This document shows positions 8,917 to 18,082 of a stretch of 64,000 nucleotides of DNA, piece by piece. Numbering within the stretch: the first letter of the stretch is position 1; each line of letters begins with the position of its first letter. Source of the DNA: Streptomyces sp. NBC_01428 (GTDB lineage Bacteria > Actinomycetota > Actinomycetes > Streptomycetales > Streptomycetaceae); assembly GCF_036231965.1 (NCBI RefSeq), contig NZ_CP109499.1, forward strand, positions 4,774,001-4,838,000, given 5' to 3'. The position numbers and the translations under genes were made by a program. The notes beneath the pieces were generated by a model, which saw only the letters and a program-made list of their open reading frames with translations, did not search any database and was not told the DNA's origin.

Positions 8917-8979
8917 ATGTTCATCAGGAGCAGTTCGTCGAGCTCCCGACAGGGCAGCCCGCGGCGGGTTCCGGAGTAG
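8917..8979 (+). CDS. Possible 20-residue leader-type ORF
   Basis: An ATG preceded by GGGAGAGGAGCGCGACG opens a 20-codon frame (MFIRSSSSSRQGSPRRVPE before the last residue) ending at TAG 8977-8979. The ribosome site is good but there is no conservation evidence. The rest of 8791-9063 holds nothing I can name. Confidence 0.2.
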   Translation: MFIRSSSSSSRQGSPRRVPE

Positions 8980-9063
8980 TTACCCCTCCGTCGAACCCGC
9001 TCCGCACGGGGGGCTGCCCGGGGCGGCCGCTTCGAGCGCGCGTGTCGCGCGGGCCGCCCACCC

Positions 9064-9150
<87 letters not shown>

Positions 9151-9263
9151 CAACACGTTCCGCGTACGGCACCGCGCACGCGGCTGTCGTGACAGTCCTC
9201 GTCAGAGCGTGGCGACCCACGCGGTCGTCACCGCGGGCGCTGCCGACACCGCACGGGATCCCA

Positions 9264-10118
9264 CTAGGACCGCGGCAGCAACCGCTCGAGTACGACCGCG
9301 ATGCCGTCCTCCTCGTTCGTGGACGTCACCTCGTCCGCGACCGCCTTGAGGTCGGCGTGGGCGTTGGCCATGGCCACGCTGTGCGCGGCCCACGCGAACA
9401 TCGGGATGTCGTTCGGCATGTCGCCGAAGGCGATGGTGTCCACGGCCTTCGCGCCGAGGCGGCGGGCCGCCAGCGACAGCCCCGTCGCCTTGGAGAGTCC
9501 GAGGGGCAGGAGTTCCACTATCCCCGCGCCCGCCATCGTGACGCCGACCAGCCCGCCCGCGACCTCGGTGGCCACGGCCGCGAGTTCGTCGTCCGAGAGC
9601 GTCGGGTGCTGGACGTACACCTTGTTCAGCGGCGCCGACCAGAGGTCCGCCGCGTCCCTGATGGGCACGACCGGCAGCGGCCCGTCCTGCACCCGGTAGC
9701 CGGGGCCGACGAGCACCTCGCCCTCGAGTCCGTCACGGCTCGCCGCGAGCAGCAGCGGGCCGACCTCCGCCTCGATCTTGGCGAGCGCGAGACCGGCGAG
9801 CTGCCGGTCCAGCGTCACCGAGGTGAGCAGGCGGTGCTCCCCCGCGTCGTACACCTGGGCGCCCTGACCGCAGACCGCGAGACCCCGGTAGCCGAGGTCG
9901 TCGAGGATGTGGCGCGTCCAGGGCACCGCGCGCCCGGTGACGACGATGTGCGCCGCGCCCGCCGCGGTGACCGCGGCGAGCGCCTCACGCGTACGCGCCG
10001 AGACCGTCTCGTCGGAACGCAGCAGCGTCCCGTCGAGGTCGGTCGCGACGAGCTTGTAGGGGAAGGTCCGCCCGCCCGTGGCCTCGGACGGGCCCGTGGA
10101 CCCCGTGGTACCGGTCAC
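9264..10118 (-). CDS. HAD-superfamily hydrolase (Cof/YidA type)
   Basis: 284 residues from the GTG at 10118, which overlaps the serS stop (GTGA). Motif I is VATDLDGTLL (both Asp present), motif II VVTGR, and motif III/IV ends in AFGDMPNDIPMFAWA, the GDxxND signature of the Cof-type C2B-capped phosphatases. These act on sugar phosphates or other small phosphorylated metabolites. Coupling to serS is a conserved actinobacterial arrangement as far as I recall, but no functional link is known to me. Confidence 0.88.
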   Translation of the reverse strand: MTGTTGSTGPSEATGGRTFPYKLVATDLDGTLLRSDETVSARTREALAAVTAAGAAHIVVTGRAVPWTRHILDDLGYRGLAVCGQGAQVYDAGEHRLLTSVTLDRQLAGLALAKIEAEVGPLLLAASRDGLEGEVLVGPGYRVQDGPLPVVPIRDAADLWSAPLNKVYVQHPTLSDDELAAVATEVAGGLVGVTMAGAGIVELLPLGLSKATGLSLAARRLGAKAVDTIAFGDMPNDIPMFAWAAHSVAMANAHADLKAVADEVTSTNEEDGIAVVLERLLPRS

Positions 10119-11392
10119 TTGGAGATCGGCTCCAGAAGCTCACGGCCGCCCAGGTAGGGGCGCAGCACCTCGGGCACCCGCACCGATCCGTCGGCGAGCT
10201 GGTGGTTCTCCAGGATCGCCACGATGGTGCGCGGCACGGCACACAGCGTGCCGTTCAGCGTCGACAGCGGCTGGACCTTCTTGCCGTCACGCATGCGGAC
10301 GGACAGGCGCCGGGCCTGGAAGCCGTCGCAGTTCGAGGCCGAGGTCAGCTCGCGGTACTTGCCCTGGGTCGGGATCCACGCCTCGCAGTCGAACTTGCGC
10401 GAGGCGGAGGAGCCGAGGTCGCCGCTCGCCACGTCGATGACCTGGAAGGGCAGTTCGAGGCCGGTCAGCCACTGCTTCTCCCAGTCGAGGAGACGGCGGT
10501 GTTCGTTCTCCGCGTCCGCGGGGTCGACGTACGAGAACATCTCGACCTTGTCGAACTGGTGCACGCGGAAGATGCCGCGGGTGTCCTTGCCGTAGGTACC
10601 GGCCTCGCGGCGGAAGCACGGCGAGAAGCCGGCGTAGCGCATCGGCAGCTTGTCGGCGTCGAGGATCTCGTCCATGTGGTACGCCGCGAGGGGGACCTCG
10701 GAGGTGCCGACCAGGTAGTAGTCGTCCTTCTCGAGGTGGTACACGTTCTCCGCGGCCTGGCCGAGGAAGCCGGTGCCCTCCATGGCGCGGGGGCGGACGA
10801 GCGCGGGGGTCAGCATCGGGATGAAGCCGGCCTCGGTGGCCTGCGCGATCGCCGCGTTGACGAGGGCGAGCTCCAGGAGCGCGCCGACACCCGTCAGGTA
10901 GTAGAAACGCGAGCCGGACACCTTGGCGCCGCGCTCCACGTCGATGGCGCCCAGCGACTCGCCGAGCTCCAGGTGGTCCTTGGGCTCGAAGCCCTCGGCG
11001 GCGAAGTCACGGATGGTGCCGTGCGTCTCGAGGACGACGAAGTCCTCCTCGCCGCCGACCGGGACGTCGGGGTGCACCACGTTGCCGAGCTGGAGGAGGA
11101 GGCGCTTGGCCTCCTCGTCGGCCTCGTGCTGCTCGACGTCGGCCGCCTTGACGTCGGCCTTGAGCTGCTCGGCCTTCTTCAGCAGCTCGGCGCGCTCTTC
11201 GGGGGAGGCCTTGGGGATCAGCTTGCCGAGCGACTTCTGCTCGGAACGCAGCTCATCGAAGCGGACGCCGGACGACCTGCGCCGCTCGTCGGCGGAGAGA
11301 AGGGAGTCGACGAGGCCGACATCCTCTCCACGGGCGCGCTGGGAGGCGCGAACACGGTCGGGGTCCTCACGGAGCAGGCGAAGGTCAATCAC
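10115..11392 (-). CDS. serS: Seryl-tRNA synthetase
   Basis: 425 residues, normal for SerRS. The N-terminal two-helix coiled-coil arm spans about residues 30-100. The class II core shows motif 2 around FSPCFRREAGTYGKDTRGIF, the tRNA/serine-binding GTSEVPLAAYH and EMFSYVDP segments, and motif 3 around NGTLCAVPRTIVAILENHQ. It starts at the GTG at 11392 (GTG ATT GAC). Located directly below the DnaA-box-rich gap and translationally coupled to the downstream HAD gene. No T-box leader is visible upstream. Confidence 0.97.
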   Translation of the reverse strand: MIDLRLLREDPDRVRASQRARGEDVGLVDSLLSADERRRSSGVRFDELRSEQKSLGKLIPKASPEERAELLKKAEQLKADVKAADVEQHEADEEAKRLLLQLGNVVHPDVPVGGEEDFVVLETHGTIRDFAAEGFEPKDHLELGESLGAIDVERGAKVSGSRFYYLTGVGALLELALVNAAIAQATEAGFIPMLTPALVRPRAMEGTGFLGQAAENVYHLEKDDYYLVGTSEVPLAAYHMDEILDADKLPMRYAGFSPCFRREAGTYGKDTRGIFRVHQFDKVEMFSYVDPADAENEHRRLLDWEKQWLTGLELPFQVIDVASGDLGSSASRKFDCEAWIPTQGKYRELTSASNCDGFQARRLSVRMRDGKKVQPLSTLNGTLCAVPRTIVAILENHQLADGSVRVPEVLRPYLGGRELLEPISK

Positions 11393-12069
11393 CCCACAAG
11401 GCTACCGGTGCGTGCTTCCGGCGAACGACTCGATATTCCGGTGCGTGAGCTCTGTCACGTTATGAGTGAAATGCCGGACCGAATCTCTTGATCATCGATC
11501 ATCGTCAATGAAAGGGGTCCTACTCCCTGAAACGGGGCAGGCGGCCGGTCGCCGGTTGACTGGATTTCCTTGTGGGAGGCGGGACTTGGGATCCGGTTGT
11601 CCACAGGAATCTGGGAGTCGAGATAGTTATCCACAGGCTGTGTGGAAGATCTGTGGATGCCGGAATTGATCATTCCGACGGCACTTCTGCGGATGAGGAA
11701 TTCCCGGTTCAAACCCTCCGTACACCCACTTTCGGGTGTAAATGATTCGCTCCATAGAGTTGATCAATGGAAAAGGGTGGACGAAGGGTGACGTGCGGGT
11801 CTGTGGAGGAAGTTGGGTGCTGTAGGCCGATTTGTCGACGATGTAGTGCTTCGTTGTCGACTTGTCCCCAGGTCGAGAAGCGTGCCTGTGGATAACTCCT
11901 GTGGATGGCGAAAATAGGCAGGTAGGACCGGGGAGGGAAACCCGGACGGGTGTGGATCGGCCGATCAGGACGTGGAGATCCCTCAGGACGTGCGGGGGCA
12001 CCGGGACACGCCGATCCCGCGGTCGACCGGGGGCTGCCGGCCGGGACGGTATGTGCCGGTCCTCGTGGG
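11393..12069. promoter_or_regulatory. Gene-free gap with a DnaA-box cluster
   Basis: 677 bp between serS and pheA (both leftward) with lower GC than its surroundings and no credible gene. Exact boxes: TTGTCCACA at 11597-11605, TTATCCACA at 11627-11635, and TGTGGATAA (complement of TTATCCACA) at 11887-11895. One mismatch: TTGTCCCCA at 11862-11870. Weaker TGTGGA-containing sites lie at 11641, 11652, 11802, 11900 and 11951. AT-rich stretches and TGATCAAT/GATCATC repeats surround them. S. coelicolor has published DnaA-box clusters outside oriC that titrate DnaA; equating this one with those is inference. It must also carry the serS promoter. Confidence 0.7.
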
Positions 12070-13005
12070 TCAGGAACGGCCGTCCTGGCAGCGCGCCAGC
12101 CAGTCCGACGCGGCGGAGAACTCGCTGTCCGAGGTCCCTGGCCGCAGAGGCCGGACGTCCTTCAGTGCGACACCGGCACGCGGATACGAACCCAGGAAGC
12201 GCACCTGGGGACAGATCCTCTTGAGGCCCATCAGCGCCTCTCCCACCCGGCGGTCGGTGATATGTCCTTCGGCGTCCACCGAGAAGCAGTAATTGCCGAT
12301 GCCCTGGCCGGTGGGGCGGGACTCGATGCGCATCAGGTTGACGCCGCGCACGGCGAATTCCTGGAGCAGTTCGAGCAGGGCACCGGGGTGGTCGTCGCCG
12401 AGCCAGATGACCACGGACGTCTTGTCGGCGCCGGTCGGGGCGGCGGGCCTGGCCGCACGGCCGACCAGGACGAAACGGGTCTCGGCGTTCGCCGCGTCGT
12501 GGATCTCGGTGACCAGGGGTTCGAGGCCGTACGTCGCCGCCGCGAACTCGCCCGCGAAGGCCGCGTCGAACCGGCCTTCCTGGACCAGCCGGGCACCGTC
12601 CGCGTTCGACGCGGCCGACTCCCACAGGGCGTCCGGGAGGTGCTTGCCCAGCCAGTTGCGCACCTGGGGCTGGGCGACCGGGTGCCCGGTGACGGTCTTG
12701 ACGTCCTTCAGCGTGGTGCCGGGCCTGACCAGCAGGGCGAAGGCGATCGGCAGCACGACCTCGCGGTAGATCATCAGCGGGTCGCCCTTGGCCAGCTCGT
12801 CGAGCGTGGCGGTGACCCCGCCCTCCACCGAGTTCTCGATCGGGACGAGCGCGCCGGCCGCCTGCCCGCCGCGCACCGCGTCGAGCGCGGCCGGCACGGA
12901 CACCATCGGCACCAGCTCCCGCGTCGCGGCCTCGGGAAGCGTGCGGAGGGCGGCCTCGGTGAACGTTCCCTCGGGGCCGAGATAGGTGTAGCGCGTCGCC
13001 GACAT
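12070..13005 (-). CDS. pheA: Prephenate dehydratase
   Basis: 311 residues, monofunctional, without a chorismate mutase domain. It converts prephenate to phenylpyruvate in phenylalanine biosynthesis. N-terminal YLGPEGTFTEAAL; ENSVEGGV; the catalytic TRF in AETRFVLVG near residue 180; then a C-terminal ACT domain with the ESRP-type phenylalanine-binding motif (LMRIESRPTG) and PGALLELLQEF, suggesting feedback inhibition by Phe. Transcribed toward the DnaA-box gap. The last ~20 residues past the ACT domain are poorly conserved in appearance. Confidence 0.95.
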   Translation of the reverse strand: MSATRYTYLGPEGTFTEAALRTLPEAATRELVPMVSVPAALDAVRGGQAAGALVPIENSVEGGVTATLDELAKGDPLMIYREVVLPIAFALLVRPGTTLKDVKTVTGHPVAQPQVRNWLGKHLPDALWESAASNADGARLVQEGRFDAAFAGEFAAATYGLEPLVTEIHDAANAETRFVLVGRAARPAAPTGADKTSVVIWLGDDHPGALLELLQEFAVRGVNLMRIESRPTGQGIGNYCFSVDAEGHITDRRVGEALMGLKRICPQVRFLGSYPRAGVALKDVRPLRPGTSDSEFSAASDWLARCQDGRS

Positions 13006-13039
13006 ACCGTCACCCTAATGGGCCTTGCCCCACGAGGCT

Positions 13040-13070
13040 CACCCCTGGGGAAACAGGGCACCCAGGGGTG
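13040..13070 (-). terminator. Hairpin between DyP gene and pheA
   Basis: CACCCCTGGG at 13040-13049 pairs with CCCAGGGGTG at 13061-13070 across an 11-nt loop. It lies downstream of the peroxidase gene and upstream of pheA on the same strand, so it may end the copper operon or act in the pheA leader. Confidence 0.55.
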
Positions 13071-13227
13071 AATCCACCCGGCCCGCCGGACCGGACGCGG
13101 GGAACTGTGCCGGGCGGGCGGGCCCACGGGACCTGCACCGGACGACCGGACGACGCTTGCGGTGCCGAACGACCGGAGGACGGTACGTGGGCAGGGTGAC
13201 CGGTGGGCGGGAACCGGACCGGGTCGC

Positions 13228-14595
13228 TCAGCCCTCCAGGAGCCGCTGCCCCACGTACTCCCCGCGCGCCGCTCCGCCCGGTACCGCGAACAGGCCGCTC
13301 GACTCGTGCCGGACGAAGTCGGAGAGGGCGTCACCACGGTCGAGCTTGCGCTGGACGGGGACGAAGCCGCGCAACGGGTCGGCCTGCCAGCACACGAAGA
13401 GCAGCCCCGCGTCGGGCACCCCGTCCGCGTCGATGCCGTCGTGGAAGGAGAACGGACGGCGCAGCATCGCGGCACCGCCGTTCTGGTCGGGCCGGGTGAT
13501 CCGGGCGTGCGCGTTGATGGGCACGACCAGGTTCCCGTCGGCGTCGGTCTTGTCGAGGTCCATCGCGCTCTTCTCGGTACCGCCGCTGAGCGGTGCCCCG
13601 GTGGACTTCCGCCGCCCGATGACGTCCTCCTGGGCCTTGCCCGAGAGCTTCTCCCAGTCGTCGAGCAGCATCCGGATCCGGCGTACGACCGCGTACGAGC
13701 CGTTCGCCATCCAGGCCGGGTCGCCCGAGCCGGGCACGAAGACGCGCCCGTCGAAGTCGGGCTCGGACGGCTTCGGATTGCGGGTGCCGTCGATCTGCCC
13801 CATCAGGTTGCGCGCGGTCATGGGGGACGCGGTGGCGCCGGGGGACCGGTTGAAACCGTTCATCTGCCAGCGCACCCGTGCCGCGCTGCCCGCGTCCTTC
13901 TGGAGAGCGCGCAGGGCGTGGAAGGCGACGAGCGCGTCGTTCGCCCCGATCTGCACCCACAGGTCGCCGTTGCTGCGCCCCTTGTCGAGATGGTCGGAGG
14001 AGAAGTCGGGCAGCGGGTCCAGTGCGACCGGGCGCTGCTTCTCCAGACCCGTACGCGCGAAGAAGCTGTGGCCGAAACCGAAGGTGACGGTCAGGGACGA
14101 GGGGCCGGCGTCGAGGGCGACGTCGGTGTCGTCATGGCTCGCGCTCTCGCCCGCCATCAGCCGCTCCGCGGTCGCCGACCAGCGGCGCAGCAGGGCGGCG
14201 GCCTCCCGGCGGCCCGCGCCCGCCGCCAGGTCGAAGGCGACGAGATGGCCGCGCGCCTGGAGGGCGGTGGTGATGCCGGGCTGATGTTTCCCGTGAAACA
14301 TCACCGTGTCCATGCCCACCGAAGCCAGCGGAACGGTCTTGTCCGCGGAGGGGGCGGCGGCGTAGCCCACGGCTGCCCCGCCCGCGCCGAGCGCGATCCC
14401 TGTCGCACCGGCGGTTCCGAGCAGCCGGCGCCGCGACATGACCCCCGTCGAGGGAGTCTCCGACGAGGCCTTCTGCTCCGAGGGACCGGCGGAAGCGTCC
14501 GAAGCCGTCGCTCGGGAGGCCTTTGAGGAGGCGTTCTTCGCGGACGCGGCCTCGCGGGCGGCGGAGGACGTCCCGGGAGTGGACTGGTCAGCCAT
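13228..14595 (-). CDS. dtpA: Dye-decolorizing heme peroxidase, Tat-exported (DtpA-like)
   Basis: 455 residues from the ATG at 14595; a longer open frame upstream is inside the CopC-CopD gene. After an Ala/Ser-rich leader, MSRRRLLGTAGATG is a twin-arginine signal followed by a hydrophobic stretch to AVGYAAAP near residue 80. The DyP signature GQIDGTRN (GxxDG with the distal Asp) and the heme-side RRPFSFHDG with a His are present. In S. lividans the homologous DtpA takes part in copper-dependent development together with Sco and ECuC, whose homologues lie just upstream here. It starts 8 bp after the CopC-CopD stop without a good ribosome site, implying coupling. Confidence 0.92.
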   Translation of the reverse strand: MADQSTPGTSSAAREAASAKNASSKASRATASDASAGPSEQKASSETPSTGVMSRRRLLGTAGATGIALGAGGAAVGYAAAPSADKTVPLASVGMDTVMFHGKHQPGITTALQARGHLVAFDLAAGAGRREAAALLRRWSATAERLMAGESASHDDTDVALDAGPSSLTVTFGFGHSFFARTGLEKQRPVALDPLPDFSSDHLDKGRSNGDLWVQIGANDALVAFHALRALQKDAGSAARVRWQMNGFNRSPGATASPMTARNLMGQIDGTRNPKPSEPDFDGRVFVPGSGDPAWMANGSYAVVRRIRMLLDDWEKLSGKAQEDVIGRRKSTGAPLSGGTEKSAMDLDKTDADGNLVVPINAHARITRPDQNGGAAMLRRPFSFHDGIDADGVPDAGLLFVCWQADPLRGFVPVQRKLDRGDALSDFVRHESSGLFAVPGGAARGEYVGQRLLEG

Positions 14596-14603
14596 GGTCA
14601 GGT

Positions 14604-16718
14604 TCAGCCGATCTGCGCGTTCTTGTTCACGGTGACCTGGTCGATGTCCGAGGTGCGCACGGTCACCGCGATCTTCCAGTCGCCCGCCATGGGGATCTGT
14701 ACATCGCTCGCCGACCAGTGTCCCGTGGCGATCCGGTCGGGCGTCACGGGCAGCGGGCCGACGTCCTTCGCCTTGAGGGTGAGGGCGAGCTTCACCTCGG
14801 GCACGTCGAAGGCCTTCCCGTTGGGGCGGACCACGAAGACGTGCATCTCGTTGCCGCCGACCCGGGCCGGCTCGAAGGTGACCTCGGCCGTGCCCTTGCC
14901 GTCCTGGCCGCCCGTGTCGAAGGGGATCTTCAGCGACAGCGGGCCGGACCGCTGGGCGGCGGCACCCTTGGCCTGCTGGACCGCCTCTTCGGTGCGTCCC
15001 GGCTCGGTGGTCGTCAGCGCGGTCGTGACCGCCAGCAGGACGACCGCGACGGCCGCCTCGGCGAGGACCGAGCGGCGCAGGCCGGTGCGGTTCGGATCGG
15101 CGTCGCGGACGCGCTGGGCGCGCGCGGTGTCCACGGCGGCTTGCTGCCGGGCCAGTTGGGCGGCCCGCCGGGAGTCGGCGGGGACGGTGGCGGGCGTCCT
15201 GCGCGCCGACCGCTGTTCCGCCCGCGCTGCCTCGGCGGCCCGGGGAGCCGCCTCCGCGAGCCCGCCCGTCCAGCGCCGGGAGATCGAGGCGACGCCCACG
15301 AGCACGGCCACCAGACCGATCTTGACGAGCAGCAGCTGCCCGTACGTCGTGTCGGTGAACGCCGCCCAGGAGCCGACCTGCCGCCACGACTGGTAGATGC
15401 CGGTCGCCACCAGGACGAGGACGCTCCCGAACGCGAGGCGGGAGAAGCGGTGGACGGCCGCGGCCTCGATCTGTTCCTCCGCCGGTGCCCGGAACAGGGC
15501 CACCAGGAGGGTCGTCAGGCCGCCGAGCCAGACGGCGACGGCCAGCAGGTGCAGTACGTCGACGGGCATGGCGATGCCCGCCTGTATACCGGTGGACGCG
15601 TGCTCGGCCATGGCCCAGCTCGCGGCGAGTCCCGCCGCCACGACCACGCCGCCGATGGCGAGTCCGAAGGTGAGGTCCTTCTTCTCGGCGGCCAGGTCGG
15701 CCGCCTCCGTGGCGGGATCGGGGGTGAGGTCCGTCCCGTCCGTCTCCTCGGCGGACTCGGCGGACTCGGGGGCGGGCGTCTTCGTGATCGCCGTCTTCCC
15801 GCCGGTCGCCTTGGCGCCGACGGACTTCGCTCCGGCCGCCTTCGTGCGCGTTCCCTTGCCGCGGCCGTTCTTGGTGCCGTTCGCCTTCCTGGTGGCGACG
15901 GCCAGTGCCTCGGCGGCCGCGCGCGCGTCCTCGTCCCGCTTGGCGTACGCCCCGAACAGCACGGCGATGAACAGGGCCGCCGCGGCGAGCAGCAGCAGCC
16001 GTGAGACCAGGGCGGCGCCAGGCTTGGTCTGCAGCACCTGTGCGAGCAGATTCAGGTCGAAGATGTCGCCGACCTTGCCGGACCCGACGTACGAACCGCG
16101 CAGGAGCAGCAGGGCGAGCGTGGAGACCGTCAGGGTGAGCCAGCCGGCGACCACGAGGCGCTGCACCGGCCGCACCCCGGAGCCGCGCTGCCAGCAGCCC
16201 AGCACGAACGCGGCGCCACCGACGAGCAGGATGAACCCGGCGTACGAGAAGTAGCGGCCGGCTCCGTAGAGGAAGCCCACCACTCCGCCCCCGACGTCCT
16301 GGCCCGACGCGGCGACGGAGGTCTGCGAGGGAGCTCCGATGGAGAAGGTGAAGGCGCCCGCGACGGGGTGGCTGTCCGCAGACACCACCTGGTAGGTCAC
16401 GGTGAACGTGCCGTCGGGCAGGCCCGCGTGGAGCTTCACGCCGTACGTGCTGCCGCCCAGGTCGCTCGGACCGCCGGTGTCGACCCGCTTGCCCTTGGGG
16501 TCGAGGACCCGCAGTGAGCTGTCGTTCATCGAGACCTGCTCGGAGAAGGTGAGCGAGATCTGCGTGGGTGCCTCGGCGACCACCGTCCCCTGCTGCGGAT
16601 CGCTCCCGGTCAGCGCGGCATGCGCGGAAGCGGGCGCGGCGCCCGCCAGGAGTGCGCCGGCGACGGCGAGGAAAAGCAGCAGGAGGGTCCGGAAGCGGGG
16701 GGCGATGGTCGGTGTCAC
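14604..16718 (-). CDS. CopC-CopD fusion copper protein with C-terminal YtkA-like domain
   Basis: 704 residues. Signal peptide to PASAHAALTGSDP, so the mature protein starts with the His of a CopC domain (HAALTGSDP, with VVSADSHPVAGAF further on). About eight CopD transmembrane segments follow, from GFLYGAGRYFSYAGF to near residue 500, interrupted by a Lys/Ala-rich cytoplasmic loop (~260-330). A C-terminal extracytoplasmic beta domain (LSLKIPFDTGGQDGKGTAEV) resembles YtkA. GTG start with GGGAGG 10 bp upstream and a 13-bp gap from the PCuAC gene. Role: periplasmic copper binding and uptake for the DyP/Sco pathway, inferred from context. Confidence 0.9.
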   Translation of the reverse strand: MTPTIAPRFRTLLLLFLAVAGALLAGAAPASAHAALTGSDPQQGTVVAEAPTQISLTFSEQVSMNDSSLRVLDPKGKRVDTGGPSDLGGSTYGVKLHAGLPDGTFTVTYQVVSADSHPVAGAFTFSIGAPSQTSVAASGQDVGGGVVGFLYGAGRYFSYAGFILLVGGAAFVLGCWQRGSGVRPVQRLVVAGWLTLTVSTLALLLLRGSYVGSGKVGDIFDLNLLAQVLQTKPGAALVSRLLLLAAAALFIAVLFGAYAKRDEDARAAAEALAVATRKANGTKNGRGKGTRTKAAGAKSVGAKATGGKTAITKTPAPESAESAEETDGTDLTPDPATEAADLAAEKKDLTFGLAIGGVVVAAGLAASWAMAEHASTGIQAGIAMPVDVLHLLAVAVWLGGLTTLLVALFRAPAEEQIEAAAVHRFSRLAFGSVLVLVATGIYQSWRQVGSWAAFTDTTYGQLLLVKIGLVAVLVGVASISRRWTGGLAEAAPRAAEAARAEQRSARRTPATVPADSRRAAQLARQQAAVDTARAQRVRDADPNRTGLRRSVLAEAAVAVVLLAVTTALTTTEPGRTEEAVQQAKGAAAQRSGPLSLKIPFDTGGQDGKGTAEVTFEPARVGGNEMHVFVVRPNGKAFDVPEVKLALTLKAKDVGPLPVTPDRIATGHWSASDVQIPMAGDWKIAVTVRTSDIDQVTVNKNAQIG

Positions 16719-16731
16719 GGTGGTGCCTCCC

Positions 16732-17232
16732 TCAGTGCCCGGAGTCGGGGTTGTAGGTCGCGGACTTCACCGGCATGGAGACCTTCACCGTGCCGGACGT
16801 GGCGAAGTGCAGTTCCAGAGCCACCTTCTCGCCCTCCCGGGGCTTGTGGGTGAGCTTTGCGAACATGAGGTGGTTGCCGCCGCTCGCGAAGTCCAGGGTG
16901 CCGTGGGCGGGCACGGCGAAGTACTTCTCCTCCTCCATCGCGCCGTCCTTGGTGGAGTGGAGCGTCACGTCGTCCGAGAGGTCGCTGGTGACCGAGGTCA
17001 GCCGGTCGGCACCACCGGAGTTGGTGACGGTGAAGAACCCCGCCGCCATGGTGGCCATGCTCGGGGCGGGCATGTAGGCGCCGGTGATCCTGAGGTCGGG
17101 CCGGCCCGGGGAGGACAGCGAACCCGAGGAGTCGCCGTCGCCCGAGCCGCAGCCCGCGAGCGTCACCGCCGCGGCTATGACCAGGGCGCCGAGCGTGAGG
17201 GGCCGGGCCGGGCGGCCGGGACGGCGCCTCAC
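16732..17232 (-). CDS. ecuC: PCuAC copper chaperone lipoprotein (ECuC-like)
   Basis: 166 residues. Lipoprotein signal with lipobox LAGC near residue 27. PCuAC domain: LRITGAYMPAP, His in TLHSTKDGAM, and the HxM element in GGNHLMFAKL, which together supply the Cu(I) ligands of this family. The GTG start overlaps the Sco stop (GTGA), so the two are co-translated, consistent with copper transfer from ECuC to Sco described in S. lividans. A short C-terminal tail ends DSGH. Confidence 0.9.
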   Translation of the reverse strand: MRRRPGRPARPLTLGALVIAAAVTLAGCGSGDGDSSGSLSSPGRPDLRITGAYMPAPSMATMAAGFFTVTNSGGADRLTSVTSDLSDDVTLHSTKDGAMEEEKYFAVPAHGTLDFASGGNHLMFAKLTHKPREGEKVALELHFATSGTVKVSMPVKSATYNPDSGH

Positions 17233-17882
17233 GGGTTCTTCCCCTCGACGATCTTGGGAAGGTCCTTGGTGTAGTCGTCGACCGTGGCGTCCTCGCCGTA
17301 CAGCACATAGCCTCCGTCGGTCTTCGGCGAGAACGCGATGACCTGGGTGCCGTGCACGGAGACGAGCTTGCCGTTCTTGTCCTTCGAGGTCGGCTCGATG
17401 GAGATGCCCAGCGTGCGGGCGCCGGCCTGGATGGTGGAGAAGTCACCGGTCAGGCCGATGAAGTCGGAGTCGATTCCCTTGAGCCAGGTGCGGAGCGCGG
17501 CGGGGGTGTCGCGGTCGGGGTCGGTGGTGACGAACACGACGCGCAGCTTGTCCTGCTCGGCCTTGGGCAGCTGCTTCTTGGCGACGGCCAGGTTGTTCAT
17601 CGTCAGCGGGCAGACGTCGGGGCAGTGCGTGTAGCCGAAGTAGACCAGCGTGGGCCGGCCCTTGGTCTGCGCGCGCAGGTCGAACTTCTTGCCGTTCGTG
17701 TCGGTGAGCACGAGGTCCGGCTTCTCGAACGGCTGGTCGAGGACCGTCGCGGCCTTGCCCGAGTCGGCGGCGACGGACACGTCGGCGACGGGCTTGTTGC
17801 TGTCGTCACCACTGCCGCAGGCGGAGAGGGTCAGAGCGGCGGCTGCGAACAGGGCGGCCACCGCGTACGTCTTCTTGCGCAT
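17229..17882 (-). CDS. sco: SCO1/SenC copper chaperone lipoprotein
   Basis: 217 residues. Lipobox LSAC near residue 21 anchors a thioredoxin-fold Sco domain. Cu ligands are CPDVC in GYTHCPDVCPLTMNNL and the His of VSVHGTQVIAFSP. Function in the family: delivering copper to the CuA site of cytochrome oxidase; in Streptomyces also linked to development. The gap above it (17883-18082) has no gene, so YcnI and Sco may share a transcript. Confidence 0.92.
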   Translation of the reverse strand: MRKKTYAVAALFAAAALTLSACGSGDDSNKPVADVSVAADSGKAATVLDQPFEKPDLVLTDTNGKKFDLRAQTKGRPTLVYFGYTHCPDVCPLTMNNLAVAKKQLPKAEQDKLRVVFVTTDPDRDTPAALRTWLKGIDSDFIGLTGDFSTIQAGARTLGISIEPTSKDKNGKLVSVHGTQVIAFSPKTDGGYVLYGEDATVDDYTKDLPKIVEGKNP

Positions 17883-18082
17883 AGAAAAATGTCCCAGATG
17901 TGAGTGCCCGGGTGCGCACCGGGGGTCGTTCGCGGCCGAAGGGCCAGGTCCGGCAGGGCGGGAGAGCCGCGCCGGACCCGGCCGGAGGCCGAGTCGGACC
18001 CGTCCGGAGAGCCGCGTTCCCGCGGCCCTCCGGTGCGCACCGAGGCGGGTGTGTCTCAGTGCCTCGGACGCCGAGCGGCGTC

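Noticed and set aside
17911..18041. Palindrome GGTGCGCACC occurring twice between sco and ycnI
   Set aside because: The same 10-mer appears inside unrelated coding regions (about 28573), so it is probably compositional rather than a copper operator.
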